Shown: positions 17,698-29,063 of the stretch, piece after piece
Numbering within the stretch: position 1 is the stretch's first letter
How the letters are laid out: each line of letters opens with the position of its first letter
Virus record (IMG/VR): IMGVR_UViG_3300044609_000988
Coordinates: 1 to 64,000 of that record
Reading direction: 5' to 3' (one strand)
DNA length: 64,000 nt
Origin: a virus
The notes under the pieces: generated by a model
Told to the model about the DNA's origin: nothing
The model's database searches: none
Seen by the model: the letters and a program-made list of their open reading frames with translations, nothing else
Position numbers and translations under genes: made by a program

Positions 17698-19497
17698 ATG
17701 CCATACGCTCAGGTATCTAATTTAGATTTCACACAAATTAAGACTGCACTCAAAGAATATTTGAGAGCGCAGACTAGTTTTACTGATTATGACTTTGAAG
17801 GGTCGGTATGGAGTAATCTGCTTGACGTACTTGCCTATAATACCTACTACACGGCGTTTAACACCAATCTGGTAGTCAATGAGCTATTCCTAGATTCAGC
17901 CACCCTCAGGGACAACGTAGTAGCCTTAGCGAAGCAATTAGGCTACCGTCCCAAGTCAATCACAGCCCCCAAGGCTTTAGTTAGTTTTAATGTCGAATTT
18001 AGTGGCACAGCACCCAAAGAGATTATCCTAAAGAAAGGAACTGGGTTTGTAACATCATTTGACGACAATTTATACCAGTATGTTGCAACTGAAGATCACA
18101 CTGCTTCTGTAGTTAATGGTGAAGCTTCGTTTTCTCAAGTTGCAATTTACGAAGGATCATTAATCACAAATACTTTTACAGTTAATACTGGATTACAAAG
18201 TCAGCGTTTTATTCTCCAAAACCCTGCAATTGATACCACTAGCATTAGAGTTAAAGTATACCCATCAGCTAACGCTACTTCATACAAGATTTACCAACTT
18301 GCTGATAACATTTTAAATATTGACCCATCATCAAATGTTTTCTTTATTGAAGAAATTGAAGATGAAAAATACGAAGTTTTCTTTGGTGATGGTATTTTAG
18401 GTAGAAAATTAGAGAACGGTGAGTATATTGAGATTAGTTATCTCACCACAAACGGTTCTGATACGAATGGAGCTAGATCTTTCACCTTCAGTGGTGTTTT
18501 AGAAGACTTAGAAGAAAATTCAGACTACCCGCTAAGCATTGTTAATGTAACTACTAATGCTGCTGCTAGTGGTGGCGAAGAAGTAGAAAGCATTTCGAAG
18601 ATCAAATTTAATGCTCCGAAGTATTATGGCACTCAAGATCGTGCAGTTACAGCCGCTGATTATGCTGCTATTGTCAGGAATATTTACCCAGCGGTCGCTG
18701 ATATCATTATTTACGGTGGCGAAGAAGCAGAACCACCTGAATATGGTAAAGTAAAGATTTCAATCAAGCCAAATAACTCAGCTGCACTATCTTCATATAC
18801 AAAACAAGAAATTGTACGTGAATTGAAGAAGTATATGGTTGCCTCGGTAACTCCTGAAATTATTAATCCATCTATATTGTATGTTGAGTTATCATCTAAA
18901 ATTTTCTACAACAGACAGATCACAACATTAGTTCCTGAAGAAATTCGTTCAAAAGTAATTTCTGGACTACAAAATTATATTGATACATCTGACGTTGAAA
19001 AATTCAATGGTAAATTTAGATACAGTAAAGCAGTTGGCGTAATTGATGACGCAGACAGGTCAATTAATTCCAACCAAACAACCGTAATGATGAGAAAGGA
19101 TTTTTATCCTTCTATCAACTCAACCTTCTTTTATGAGGTTTGTTTCCAGAACCAATTCTACATTGATTGTGAAGAGCCTGTGATGCAATCATCTGGGTTT
19201 GTTGTTAGCGAATATCCCAATTATACAGTGTATTTGGAAGATAGGGCTGCCAAAATTGTCCTATATAGAATAGACTCTTTAACTGGTGATAAGATTGTTT
19301 TGAACGATTTTGTTGGAGACATAAATTATGAAAAGGGAGAGATTATGCTGTATGATTTAACTATCATAAAAGGTAGTTATTTTGACAATCGAATCGAGAT
19401 TCGTGTAAAACCAGCGTCCAATGATATCAATGCTTTGAGAAATGTATACCTTGACATTGATATTGCAAACAGTAAGTTCATCGCATATCAAGAGTAA
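17698..19497 (+). CDS. gp6: Baseplate wedge protein gp6
   Basis: A 599-residue protein of the gp6/J-like family (T4 gp6 is 660). The N-terminal part has FEGSVWSNLLDVLAYNTYYTAFNTN in pieces and LGYRPKSITAPKALVSF; the middle has KFNAPKYYGTQDRAVTAADY, a family hallmark. gp6 forms the ring that joins baseplate wedges, with gp25 and gp7 as partners. It starts directly after the gp25 stop. A stretch at about 17800-17990 has markedly higher GC and different codons from the rest. Confidence 0.92.
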   Translation: MPYAQVSNLDFTQIKTALKEYLRAQTSFTDYDFEGSVWSNLLDVLAYNTYYTAFNTNLVVNELFLDSATLRDNVVALAKQLGYRPKSITAPKALVSFNVEFSGTAPKEIILKKGTGFVTSFDDNLYQYVATEDHTASVVNGEASFSQVAIYEGSLITNTFTVNTGLQSQRFILQNPAIDTTSIRVKVYPSANATSYKIYQLADNILNIDPSSNVFFIEEIEDEKYEVFFGDGILGRKLENGEYIEISYLTTNGSDTNGARSFTFSGVLEDLEENSDYPLSIVNVTTNAAASGGEEVESISKIKFNAPKYYGTQDRAVTAADYAAIVRNIYPAVADIIIYGGEEAEPPEYGKVKISIKPNNSAALSSYTKQEIVRELKKYMVASVTPEIINPSILYVELSSKIFYNRQITTLVPEEIRSKVISGLQNYIDTSDVEKFNGKFRYSKAVGVIDDADRSINSNQTTVMMRKDFYPSINSTFFYEVCFQNQFYIDCEEPVMQSSGFVVSEYPNYTVYLEDRAAKIVLYRIDSLTGDKIVLNDFVGDINYEKGEIMLYDLTIIKGSYFDNRIEIRVKPASNDINALRNVYLDIDIANSKFIAYQE

Positions 19498-19502
19498 TCT
19501 AG

Positions 19503-22500
19503 ATGGCTCCAAAAACTAGAAAAATTTCAACCCTCGTCGAACAACAGTTACCAGGGTTCATATCTTCCGAATACGTAAATTTTTCTAAGTTCGTAGAAAA
19601 GTACTACGAGCAGTTAGAGTCGCAGGGTCAACCCATCGATATTATTAGTAATATCACAAAATATCGTGATATTGACTTCTATGAAGAGAATCTTTTAAAT
19701 CAATATACCACACTAGTATCTAATATTAGTGATAATGCTGCTAGTATTACTGTATTAGATGCAACATCATTCCCTAAAGAGAATGGTTATATTCGCATCA
19801 ATAATGAAATCTGTTTCTACAAATCTAGAACAGATACAGAATTTTTAGATGTTTCTAGAGGAGTTAGTGGAAATACTACTCTAGGAGACCTTTATTCAGA
19901 AACTACATTTGTATCTACAGAATCAGCCTCCCATGAAGCGGGGCAGTTAGTTTATAATGTAAGTAATCTGTTTTTATATGCATTCATTAAAAACTTCGAG
20001 TCTCAGTACTTAGGAGCTTTCCCAGAAAAGTATTTGAAGGGTCAGGTTGATAAAAGAACCCTGATCAAAAATATCAGTAAATTTTATAAAGCAAAAGGTA
20101 CTGATAAGTCAATTAAATTTATTTTTAATTCTATTGTATCCAGAGATGCAGGAGATATCCCTGAAGTATACAATCCAAAAGATTCCACAATCAAAGCATC
20201 TACTTCTGATTGGGTATCAACATACTCTTTAAAAGTAAAGTTTCTGTCTGGAGATCCTTTATCAATAATTGGAGAACGTCTAACTCAAGCACTAGACGAA
20301 ACAAAGCCAGATATGCTGTATGCATCGGCTATTGTTGATAACGTTGTATTCAAAGGATCTACAGAAGAAGGTGACATATACGAAATTATATTAGATCCAG
20401 CTACAATTAATGGAACATTTGAGATTGCTTCCAAAACAACATTAAGAAAATCAATCACCACAGGATTATCCACAGGACAAAAAATTAATGTAGGTTCCAC
20501 CATGGGTTGGAAGTCTACTGGAAAAATTTTGATTGGCAATGAAGTTATCAAATATAATGCAAAAAATGCAACTCAATTTGTAGTAGATCAACGAGGAACA
20601 CCGCCTTCTACACATTTTGCAGGAGATAATGTATATTCATTCTCGACAGTAACTTGCAAAGAAACATCTTTACTAACTTTAGGAATTTTATACAACTTAA
20701 ATGTTGCTCAAGCAGCACCTTATTCCGAAGAAAAAGATGCTATCCAAATTTCAGATTCTGGTTTTGAAACCAGAGATCCAATAATTTTTAATAAGACAAC
20801 AAATAATGTTAGGTGGATTATTAACGAATCCAATCTTTCACCAAGTATTCAATCTAATGTAGCACTTCAAAATGCTGTTTCTGAAGAACTCGCTAATGTT
20901 TCAGCAATTTACGAAGATGACCAGTATTATTACATCTGTTCTTCTGGTTATCCATCACATGATATTTTGTCGAGTGAAGTTGACGTAAACTTAGTTGGTC
21001 AGAATTTACTTCGTTTAATCAGAAAAAATCCCACCACAACAACAGAAGTATACTCAACTGGCAATAGAGACGTTGGTATTTTTGTTGATGGTACACTAGT
21101 TTTAAACCACAAAGACAGTGAATTTGTCAATTTTGGCAAAATTACTAAAATAACAGTAACAAAAAATGGCACAGGGTACAAGAACCCTCCATTTGTATTA
21201 ATTAACGATCAACCAAAGAAAGCCAATGCATCTTTATCAGGTGAAGTTTTAGAATCAATTGCGATCAATACTACCGAATCATTTACAAGAATTCCTTCAA
21301 TAACTATAACTTCTGGTAGAGGAGCCAAAGTAGATGCTGTAGTTACTAGTGGCAAGATAACTAGTTTAATTATTAGAAATCCAGGTGAATACTATTCATC
21401 TCCACCTGTTATTAGAATCACTGATTTGGCAGGTAGAGGCAAATTTGCAGATTATACAGCTGTAATATCACCAAAAGGTCAACTTGTAGATTTTGTCAAA
21501 GTAGACGAAGGGAAGTTTTACACCAAAGAAAATGTTGTAGTTGAAGTAATAGAAGATGCTAGAGGAACAGAAGCAAGTGCATTTGCTGAAATCGAGAAGT
21601 GGTCTTTTGATAGATTAAAGAAAAATGAATTAAAAGTTGATGACAGCTATGGTTATGTTGTCGAAACTTATGATAGTATCAATAGACAAGATAAAGATTA
21701 TGTTTACGGCAGAATAGCAAACCCAACCAGATTGAGAATACTGCTCAATGATAATTTAAATTCTGCATTTAACGAGCCATCATATAAAACTCATTCACCA
21801 ATACTTGGTTTTGCTTATGATGGTGTGCCAATTTATGGTCCATTTGGATACCAAAATCCAACAGATCCTTCTTCTTTGGTAGTAAGGTTATCTTCTGGTT
21901 ATCAATTAAAATCTTCTCGTCTAAATGGTCCTTCGGTAAACACATATCCATTAGGTACTTTTATTGAAGACTATGAATGGAAACCATCTGTCAACACAGG
22001 AAAAACAGAGCTAGACGAAAATAATGGTAGATTTTGTGTTACTCCTGATTATCCAAATGGTGTTTATGCGTATTTCTTGACAGTCAATTCAAGTAATGTT
22101 CCAGTTTTTCCTTATATTTTAGGTAAAAACTATTATTCTTTACCTGTAGACTCTAATTACAATTCAAATATTTCACAAAATGATCTTCCAGTAAAAGCTA
22201 GAAGATTAAGAACTCCTGAATTAGAAAATAATGGCTCTAGTGCATATGCTTATATTGAAAGTGTCAAAACTGGTGGAGTATCTGGTGCTACAGTAGAAGA
22301 TTCCCACAATAACTTTAAAGTTGGTTCTGTAGTAAGAATCAATAATTCGAATACTGAAGGAAGTGGGGCAGCAGCTTCAGTAGCCTCTGTTGTAGGCAAA
22401 AATGTTTTATCTCTGGAAACAAAACAAACAAAAGCTACAGAAATTAAAACGTTACAGACTGCATATTATTTTGAAGGTGATACTATCACCCAACCATCAA

Positions 22501-25500
22501 CTGGTGCTGTTGGTACATTAATTGGTAACGTAATTAATAACAATCAATTAGTTTTAAGAGATGTTAGTGGATCTTTTGAACCAAATGAAGAAATTGAATC
22601 CACTATTAATGTAATTAATTTAGTTTTAAGTCAAAACTCTTCATTTACTGCAGGTAGTGTCATATCTTTATCAAATGGCATTGATGATCCAGTAGCTACT
22701 GGATTGGTTTTAGAAACTACTAACAATCAAAATAGTTTAAAATTAAAAGTATTAACTGGTAATTTCTTAGTTGATAACACCTTATTCCTAAAGAGTGGTA
22801 ACTTAAATGATACTGTTGGTTCTAAAATTATTATTCTAAATTCATTAAGTATTGGCATCGTTGCTAACACAATTAATGACAATATTGCCATTGTAGAAAC
22901 AGATGAGAATCACAATCTAACTATTGGCGATAAAGTTATTATTGATGTAAATCCAGATGATTCTTTAACTGAAACAGAATATTATGTCAGAAAAAGATAT
23001 TATCAAAAAGTAACATTAAAAGCTCCTAGAGTAATCAAAAAGATTAATGACCTTGGTTTAGGTCGTTATGATCTATTAAATAGTGGCGTAGATTACTCTG
23101 TCGGCACTTATACCAACGTAGAATTAGTTTTTCAAAATAATACTACAGCAAGAAATGAAATTGGTCTTCCTGGCGATCCTGGTAACGCTAGAGCTACTAT
23201 AATCGTTTCTGGTGCAAATGGTTCTAATTATGGTGGAGTTGTACAGGTAATAATCACAAATAAAGGTACTGGTTACAGAAAAGGAGATATTTTAACTGTA
23301 GCCGATGATGATCTGAATAGATTAGTATCGAGTGTTTCTACACAAAGACTTACTTTATTAGTTGATCATGTTGGATTTGCTAAAGAAAATACAGAATTGA
23401 AATTGAATTCTATTGTTAGTGTTTCTAATGATGACCTTTTACAGATAGGTGACGAAATTGTTAAAGTTACTTCTGTAAACGAAATCAATAAATCTGTCTT
23501 TGTTGTTCGTGGTCAAAATCAAACTCGTATTGTAGATCATTATAATGGCAAAGAAATATCTTCATTGAATGCAAGATACAGATTTACTGAAGAACAAAGA
23601 ATTAAAGGTGATGGATTAAATGATCCATATGTATCTTCTTATGACGAAAAAACACAAGAACTAACATTGGTGTTTGATTACTCTTCATCATCTCCAAATC
23701 AACTACTAAGAAGTAATACTTTTTATGATGCAAGCAGCCCAAGAAAATTAGTAACTATTTCTTCCACGGATTCTTCTGAATATAGACTAGAATTTTCCAA
23801 AGATAACACAAATTTTGCTGCCAATCCAGTTGTACAAATCCAAAAATACTACAAATACAGATTTGATGTAAGTCATTTTTCAATGACTGATACTTATTTG
23901 GACTTTTCTTCCAGTTCAAATTATAATGTATTTACAGAAGAAAAGTTTGTAAGTAGCATTTCTCCTGGCAACCCTGGATCTTATTTGTCGATTAAATTGG
24001 GATTTGGACCAAATATTTCAACAAATACATTTGAGCAGAAAAAACCAATCAATTTCACCAATTATTTTTATTTTATTAAAGTATCTGATGTAAATACACA
24101 AAATTCGTATCTACAAGTAGTAGATGATCCACTGACAGGAGAAAAGGAAGTAGTTTATTCCACAGATACTAAATTTGTTTACAATCTATCTGGCGTTCCA
24201 GAATATGATGGTACAGGTACAATCGATTACACAACATCATCTAAATTTGCTATCGGCAAAATAAACAGTATATTAATTGAAAATTTTGGAGATGATTATC
24301 GTCGTGTTCCTACTGTGTATGGAATTGATGTTGCCGAAGAGTATGAAGCTAAAATTGATGTGATTTATGATGCTGTAGAGAAAAAAATTAAATCTATTGC
24401 TATTATTGATGGTGGGTCAAATTATTCCAAACCAAAAGCAATTGTTGTAGATGGAGATGGATCTGATGCTCAATTTGAAGTATCAGTAGATTCGGGCGCA
24501 ATTAATAGAGTTACTGTTCGCAACGAAGGAAGAAATTACTCATATCTCCCAACAATAAAGATTATAGAAACTGATGTAAAAGTATATTTTTCTAGTAATA
24601 ATATTGGCATTCCCCAAACAGTTAGTATTGTCGAAAATGGTTATGCCTTCCATAACGACAAAACATTATATCCCGAATTTAAATCTCCAACAACACTACT
24701 TCTTGAAGATGTAGTAGACAATGCTTTTGCTATAGGCGAAAAGGTAGTTCAATATGATAACGGAAATATTATTTTTTCTGCTGTTGTTGCCAAAAATGGA
24801 TTTAGACCAGGAAGCAATATTCTTAGACTTGAAAAAATTAATGGTGTAATTGATAAATCATTACCAATCAAAGGCACGGTCAAAAATAATACTGCGACGA
24901 TTAAGGCAGTATTATCAACTGTATTTGCTCCAGATATCAGAACCTTCTTTGACAATCAAGGAAGATTTGCTTCGGATAAAGGAAAGATTGGTGTTTCTTC
25001 GCAAAAGATCACTGATTCATTCTTTTATCAAGATTACTCTTATGTAATTAAATCAAAAACTCCAATTTCTGTTTGGAGAGATTTAATTAAAGAAACTGTA
25101 CACCCAGCTGGTTTTAAACTGTTTGGCGAAGTTGCGGTAGAATCTGATGGCAATACTTCTATGCCATCAGAAATAGAAGCAAATAAAACAGAGTCAGTTA
25201 CATTTATAAATCTTGGAGCAAAAAATATTTCCGTAATTGGAACTAGAAGATATGTAACCGAATCATTTGTAAACTTAAATGCTTTTAAAGTCGAAAGAGG
25301 TCTTGGATCTATTTCGGTAGATACTTTTGATAATTCAGAAACTATCGCTGGCGAATTTATTCTTTCCACTCCGTTTAATGGTAGATTAGATTCTTATGAT
25401 GGTCAGCCAATTGGAGATACTGTTTTTACATTAATTGATAAAAAATCTGGATTGCCAATTGCTCCATATAATGAGCAACAATTAATAATTACTTTAGATG

Positions 25501-28500
25501 GAGTTTTACAAGAACCTGGCGAAGCATACACTGTAAGCGGCACACAGATTACTTTTAGTTATCCTCCGTTTGGATCAAACACAACAGAAGGTCAATATGT
25601 TACTGGCCAGAAATTTTATGGTAGATATTTTAAATTCAAGACAGATGATTTAAATTTTGAATACTTAAGAAAATTAAGATCAATTGAGTCTGAATTTGAT
25701 GGCGTAAATATGCAATTTGATTTGTATTATGACAATAATGATATAGTAAAGACAGATAAAAATGAGAATTTAATCATAACATTAAACTCAATTGTTCAAA
25801 AAGCAAAATCATCTGTTATTGATACTTCAACTGAAGAGTTAAATTATTTACCAGAAAAAAATTCATATTATATCTTAAGATCAGATGATCCTGATGTTAC
25901 TGATAAAATTGTATTTTCTGATCCACCGATCAAACATTCTGACATAGATGAAAATACCGAGCCACAACTATCTGGCAGGGAGTCTTCATTTGGATATACA
26001 ATTGGTTCTTACTTGAGATTAAAAATTAATAATGATTTAATTGAGTATAGAAGAACTGGCCCATTTTTAATCATTGATGAAATTACTCAACGAGTAAAGA
26101 AAATTGATAATTCAAAATACGCTTTAGTTTTTATTGATGGTGTTCTACAAGTAGAAGGAGAATCATATAGAATAAGTGGTCCTACAATAACATTTACTAA
26201 ACCATTAAATTATTTTGTGTCAGAAAGTGGCGAAGCCATTTATCCTGATGTCAATATAATTCTATTATATGGTAGAGATATTGCTCAATCATTAACAGTT
26301 TATGATTTTGAAAAAGATACTTTCTACAATAAATTAACATTAACAATTACTGGTTCTGGTACATATACCCAGTTTATAAATTGGTATGGTCCTGTAGGAA
26401 CGAAAGAAATTTGGGTATATCAAAATAATAAAGCACTAGGAAAATTAAGAGCTTTTAGAAAAGCAACGGAAACCCAATGGAATATAACTTTATCATCACA
26501 AAACGTCTTATACAATTCTAATTACTCGCTCAAATTTTCTACCCATCCAGGTCTGAATGATCCTTCAGATCTGACCATTTCTGGCCCATATCAACTTTCT
26601 ACTTTATACGAACAGAATACTGATGGAGATAGATTATTAAGCAGATCTAGCAGCAGATACTTATATGGTTCTGAATTAGCTGACAAAGCTTGGTATGAAC
26701 AAACCAGATCATATGCTAATTTACATCCAGGTGATTTAATTAAAATTGATGGAGAAAAAGCATATCGTGAAGTTTCATCAATACCAGCTAAAGTAAAAAC
26801 AAAAGATTATCGTTATGATTCTTTTGTGAGTAATAATGTTTATAGCAAAATTTTTGCTACAAACTATAATGATATTGTTAGAGGCGAAGGACTAGCAGTT
26901 ATTGCAAATATCGCCAATGGAAAAGTTGTTTCTTTAGATTGGAATAAGAGAGAATTAGAATTATATTTTAAATATAACTTATTATTGCAACCAACTGCAT
27001 ATCAATATTATACACCACCAATTTTACAGTTTATTCCAAATGATAAAACTGGTGGTGGTGCTAGAGCTGAAGTTATTGTATATGATGGTCAAGTAATTGA
27101 TCTTAAATTACTTGACGGTGGTTCTGGATACATAGAAGCTCCTACAGTAGTAGTTTCTAGGGGTTATGATATTATCAAGGATCCTAATAGGAAAATTGAT
27201 AGCTTTACTGAGCTGAATTTAAATATAGAAATTACTGGATTTACATTAACTTTTTCTAGCTTTGTTGATGTACAAACTGCTAGAGTTGAAGGTAATGTAC
27301 TAGAAATTATTTCTTTTAATGGTCCTAATAATCTCAGTATTGAAGGAAATATCACTGCAATCATTCAAACAATTAATGATGTTGGATTAGAAAATAAAAA
27401 ATTATACACAGAACTTTATGTTTCTGCTGGATTTATTAGACCAATTGAATTCAGTAGTATTGTTTCTACTGATAGACAGATTACAAATATTATTGATGTT
27501 CCATTCGATGTAATTTCTCGTTCTACAGTAACTTCAACTGATAGACAAATCACAAAGAATATTACCAAAGTAGTTAATAATTCTATTATTGAAACTGCAC
27601 CATATTCTATTAATGATGTTGGAGCATTCTTGGATCTTCCCCTCACTGAAACTGATACTATTGTTTATATTCCTGATACAAGCAGATTCCCAGATTCTAG
27701 TAGATTACTTATTGGAAAAGAAATTGTAACTTATAACAAAAAGCTAAGTGATCGTTTCTTAGATGTTGCTCGTGGAACATTCGGAACTACTGCAACAACT
27801 CATAATGCAGGTGATTATCTTAGACACTTACCTGAACTTGTAACTGTAGTTTCTGCTGGGCCAACTACAGAAATTATTACCGAAGTTACTGTATCTCAAA
27901 TCAGTACTACTTATTTTGAATCGGTAAGAAGCACTCAGGTTTTATATGATGATACTCCTGTAGTAACTATACAAGATACAGCTACAAATATTATATCAAT
28001 TGAGCAAATTGACATACAAAATGCAAATAGCCGTATAGTTACTGAAATTGTTATTGCTCCACCAGATTCTAAGATCACTAGTTTTGTTACTACGATACAG
28101 CAAAATGGCACTGAGTACGTAACTGGTATTAATTCTGTAATTGATACTTATCAACAAATTTATTCTTCATCAATACAAACGATACTTGCTAATTCTATTG
28201 AGACAATAAGTTCTGCCACAAACACAATTGTTAATACCGACATTGAAATTCTAAAAGAAACAGCAGAACTAATAAGTCAATTTAATAATGTAATTTCTTC
28301 TTCAATTGTATCGGAAATTGATGTTCCTGTTTCTGCATACACATTTAGTAAAGTAATTACAACTAATGTAGCTAAAAATGCAGATATTGAAATATTCCGC
28401 AAGTTTGGAGTTCTAGATTATTTTGAAGAGTCTGTAGTATTGTTTAACCCAATTAAGACTAGAACAGGAGAAATTACATTAGAAGATCCAGAAAATGAAG

Positions 28501-29009
28501 TTGTATTGAGAAATTTAAGTACAATAAATGTTATTAATAAAACCATATTCCGTGAAGAGTTTTATACTTCATATCAAGTAGGAAACGTTGGATTAACTTT
28601 AAAATCTTTCCAAGATAATATGTTTATTGATACTGGAACATTTAACTCTGGCATGTCATTACTAGAGTTATCTTTAGCGTATCCATCATTGACAATTAAT
28701 GATTTTACGGAAAGACCAACTTCTGCAATTACATTGACAGGAGAAAGATTTAATATGGGAATTCCTTCTATTCAAAATCCTGTAGTCTATGCAGTCGGAT
28801 CTAATTTATCTTCTTCAAGTATAATTGGTGTTGTGGGAAATATTTCTGCATTCCCAACTACAGGTTACTTATTACAGGCTTCTTCTACTGGACAGTATAC
28901 TGTTGTTCAATATACTGGAAAAACTACATCAACATTCACTGGTTGTACTATTATTAATGGATCAAATATTATTAATTCAGGAAATCAAATTATACCATAT
29001 TCCGTCTGA
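19503..29009 (+). CDS. Giant baseplate/virion structural protein with YHYH-like domain (gp7 position)
   Basis: A 3168-residue protein lying between gp6 and gp8, where T4 has gp7 (1032 aa). N-terminus: LVEQQLPGFISSEYVNFSKF, then a helical part. At about 764-870 a YHYH-type domain is visible (PILGFAYDGVPIYGPFGY; NGVYAYFLTVNSS; FPYILGK). Much of the rest is beta-repeat material with G-x-G-Y-x-x-P-P units (NGTGYKNPPFV, GGSGYIEAPTV). A module with FLDVxRGxxG and HxAGD endings recurs about four times. The role as wedge initiator is inferred from position. Uninterrupted reading frame over 9.5 kb. Confidence 0.85.
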   Translation: MAPKTRKISTLVEQQLPGFISSEYVNFSKFVEKYYEQLESQGQPIDIISNITKYRDIDFYEENLLNQYTTLVSNISDNAASITVLDATSFPKENGYIRINNEICFYKSRTDTEFLDVSRGVSGNTTLGDLYSETTFVSTESASHEAGQLVYNVSNLFLYAFIKNFESQYLGAFPEKYLKGQVDKRTLIKNISKFYKAKGTDKSIKFIFNSIVSRDAGDIPEVYNPKDSTIKASTSDWVSTYSLKVKFLSGDPLSIIGERLTQALDETKPDMLYASAIVDNVVFKGSTEEGDIYEIILDPATINGTFEIASKTTLRKSITTGLSTGQKINVGSTMGWKSTGKILIGNEVIKYNAKNATQFVVDQRGTPPSTHFAGDNVYSFSTVTCKETSLLTLGILYNLNVAQAAPYSEEKDAIQISDSGFETRDPIIFNKTTNNVRWIINESNLSPSIQSNVALQNAVSEELANVSAIYEDDQYYYICSSGYPSHDILSSEVDVNLVGQNLLRLIRKNPTTTTEVYSTGNRDVGIFVDGTLVLNHKDSEFVNFGKITKITVTKNGTGYKNPPFVLINDQPKKANASLSGEVLESIAINTTESFTRIPSITITSGRGAKVDAVVTSGKITSLIIRNPGEYYSSPPVIRITDLAGRGKFADYTAVISPKGQLVDFVKVDEGKFYTKENVVVEVIEDARGTEASAFAEIEKWSFDRLKKNELKVDDSYGYVVETYDSINRQDKDYVYGRIANPTRLRILLNDNLNSAFNEPSYKTHSPILGFAYDGVPIYGPFGYQNPTDPSSLVVRLSSGYQLKSSRLNGPSVNTYPLGTFIEDYEWKPSVNTGKTELDENNGRFCVTPDYPNGVYAYFLTVNSSNVPVFPYILGKNYYSLPVDSNYNSNISQNDLPVKARRLRTPELENNGSSAYAYIESVKTGGVSGATVEDSHNNFKVGSVVRINNSNTEGSGAAASVASVVGKNVLSLETKQTKATEIKTLQTAYYFEGDTITQPSTGAVGTLIGNVINNNQLVLRDVSGSFEPNEEIESTINVINLVLSQNSSFTAGSVISLSNGIDDPVATGLVLETTNNQNSLKLKVLTGNFLVDNTLFLKSGNLNDTVGSKIIILNSLSIGIVANTINDNIAIVETDENHNLTIGDKVIIDVNPDDSLTETEYYVRKRYYQKVTLKAPRVIKKINDLGLGRYDLLNSGVDYSVGTYTNVELVFQNNTTARNEIGLPGDPGNARATIIVSGANGSNYGGVVQVIITNKGTGYRKGDILTVADDDLNRLVSSVSTQRLTLLVDHVGFAKENTELKLNSIVSVSNDDLLQIGDEIVKVTSVNEINKSVFVVRGQNQTRIVDHYNGKEISSLNARYRFTEEQRIKGDGLNDPYVSSYDEKTQELTLVFDYSSSSPNQLLRSNTFYDASSPRKLVTISSTDSSEYRLEFSKDNTNFAANPVVQIQKYYKYRFDVSHFSMTDTYLDFSSSSNYNVFTEEKFVSSISPGNPGSYLSIKLGFGPNISTNTFEQKKPINFTNYFYFIKVSDVNTQNSYLQVVDDPLTGEKEVVYSTDTKFVYNLSGVPEYDGTGTIDYTTSSKFAIGKINSILIENFGDDYRRVPTVYGIDVAEEYEAKIDVIYDAVEKKIKSIAIIDGGSNYSKPKAIVVDGDGSDAQFEVSVDSGAINRVTVRNEGRNYSYLPTIKIIETDVKVYFSSNNIGIPQTVSIVENGYAFHNDKTLYPEFKSPTTLLLEDVVDNAFAIGEKVVQYDNGNIIFSAVVAKNGFRPGSNILRLEKINGVIDKSLPIKGTVKNNTATIKAVLSTVFAPDIRTFFDNQGRFASDKGKIGVSSQKITDSFFYQDYSYVIKSKTPISVWRDLIKETVHPAGFKLFGEVAVESDGNTSMPSEIEANKTESVTFINLGAKNISVIGTRRYVTESFVNLNAFKVERGLGSISVDTFDNSETIAGEFILSTPFNGRLDSYDGQPIGDTVFTLIDKKSGLPIAPYNEQQLIITLDGVLQEPGEAYTVSGTQITFSYPPFGSNTTEGQYVTGQKFYGRYFKFKTDDLNFEYLRKLRSIESEFDGVNMQFDLYYDNNDIVKTDKNENLIITLNSIVQKAKSSVIDTSTEELNYLPEKNSYYILRSDDPDVTDKIVFSDPPIKHSDIDENTEPQLSGRESSFGYTIGSYLRLKINNDLIEYRRTGPFLIIDEITQRVKKIDNSKYALVFIDGVLQVEGESYRISGPTITFTKPLNYFVSESGEAIYPDVNIILLYGRDIAQSLTVYDFEKDTFYNKLTLTITGSGTYTQFINWYGPVGTKEIWVYQNNKALGKLRAFRKATETQWNITLSSQNVLYNSNYSLKFSTHPGLNDPSDLTISGPYQLSTLYEQNTDGDRLLSRSSSRYLYGSELADKAWYEQTRSYANLHPGDLIKIDGEKAYREVSSIPAKVKTKDYRYDSFVSNNVYSKIFATNYNDIVRGEGLAVIANIANGKVVSLDWNKRELELYFKYNLLLQPTAYQYYTPPILQFIPNDKTGGGARAEVIVYDGQVIDLKLLDGGSGYIEAPTVVVSRGYDIIKDPNRKIDSFTELNLNIEITGFTLTFSSFVDVQTARVEGNVLEIISFNGPNNLSIEGNITAIIQTINDVGLENKKLYTELYVSAGFIRPIEFSSIVSTDRQITNIIDVPFDVISRSTVTSTDRQITKNITKVVNNSIIETAPYSINDVGAFLDLPLTETDTIVYIPDTSRFPDSSRLLIGKEIVTYNKKLSDRFLDVARGTFGTTATTHNAGDYLRHLPELVTVVSAGPTTEIITEVTVSQISTTYFESVRSTQVLYDDTPVVTIQDTATNIISIEQIDIQNANSRIVTEIVIAPPDSKITSFVTTIQQNGTEYVTGINSVIDTYQQIYSSSIQTILANSIETISSATNTIVNTDIEILKETAELISQFNNVISSSIVSEIDVPVSAYTFSKVITTNVAKNADIEIFRKFGVLDYFEESVVLFNPIKTRTGEITLEDPENEVVLRNLSTINVINKTIFREEFYTSYQVGNVGLTLKSFQDNMFIDTGTFNSGMSLLELSLAYPSLTINDFTERPTSAITLTGERFNMGIPSIQNPVVYAVGSNLSSSSIIGVVGNISAFPTTGYLLQASSTGQYTVVQYTGKTTSTFTGCTIINGSNIINSGNQIIPYSV

Positions 29010-29013
29010 TCTG

Positions 29014-29027
29014 TATAAATATAAATA
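29014..29027 (+). promoter_or_regulatory. Double late-promoter motif before gp8
   Basis: Two overlapping TATAAATA boxes (29014-29021 and 29020-29027) lie 37-50 bases before gp8. This is the strongest late-type sequence in the window and divides the long tail operon. Confidence 0.7.
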
Positions 29028-29063
29028 CATCAGACATAAAAATTCACTAGAGAGTTCAAGTAA

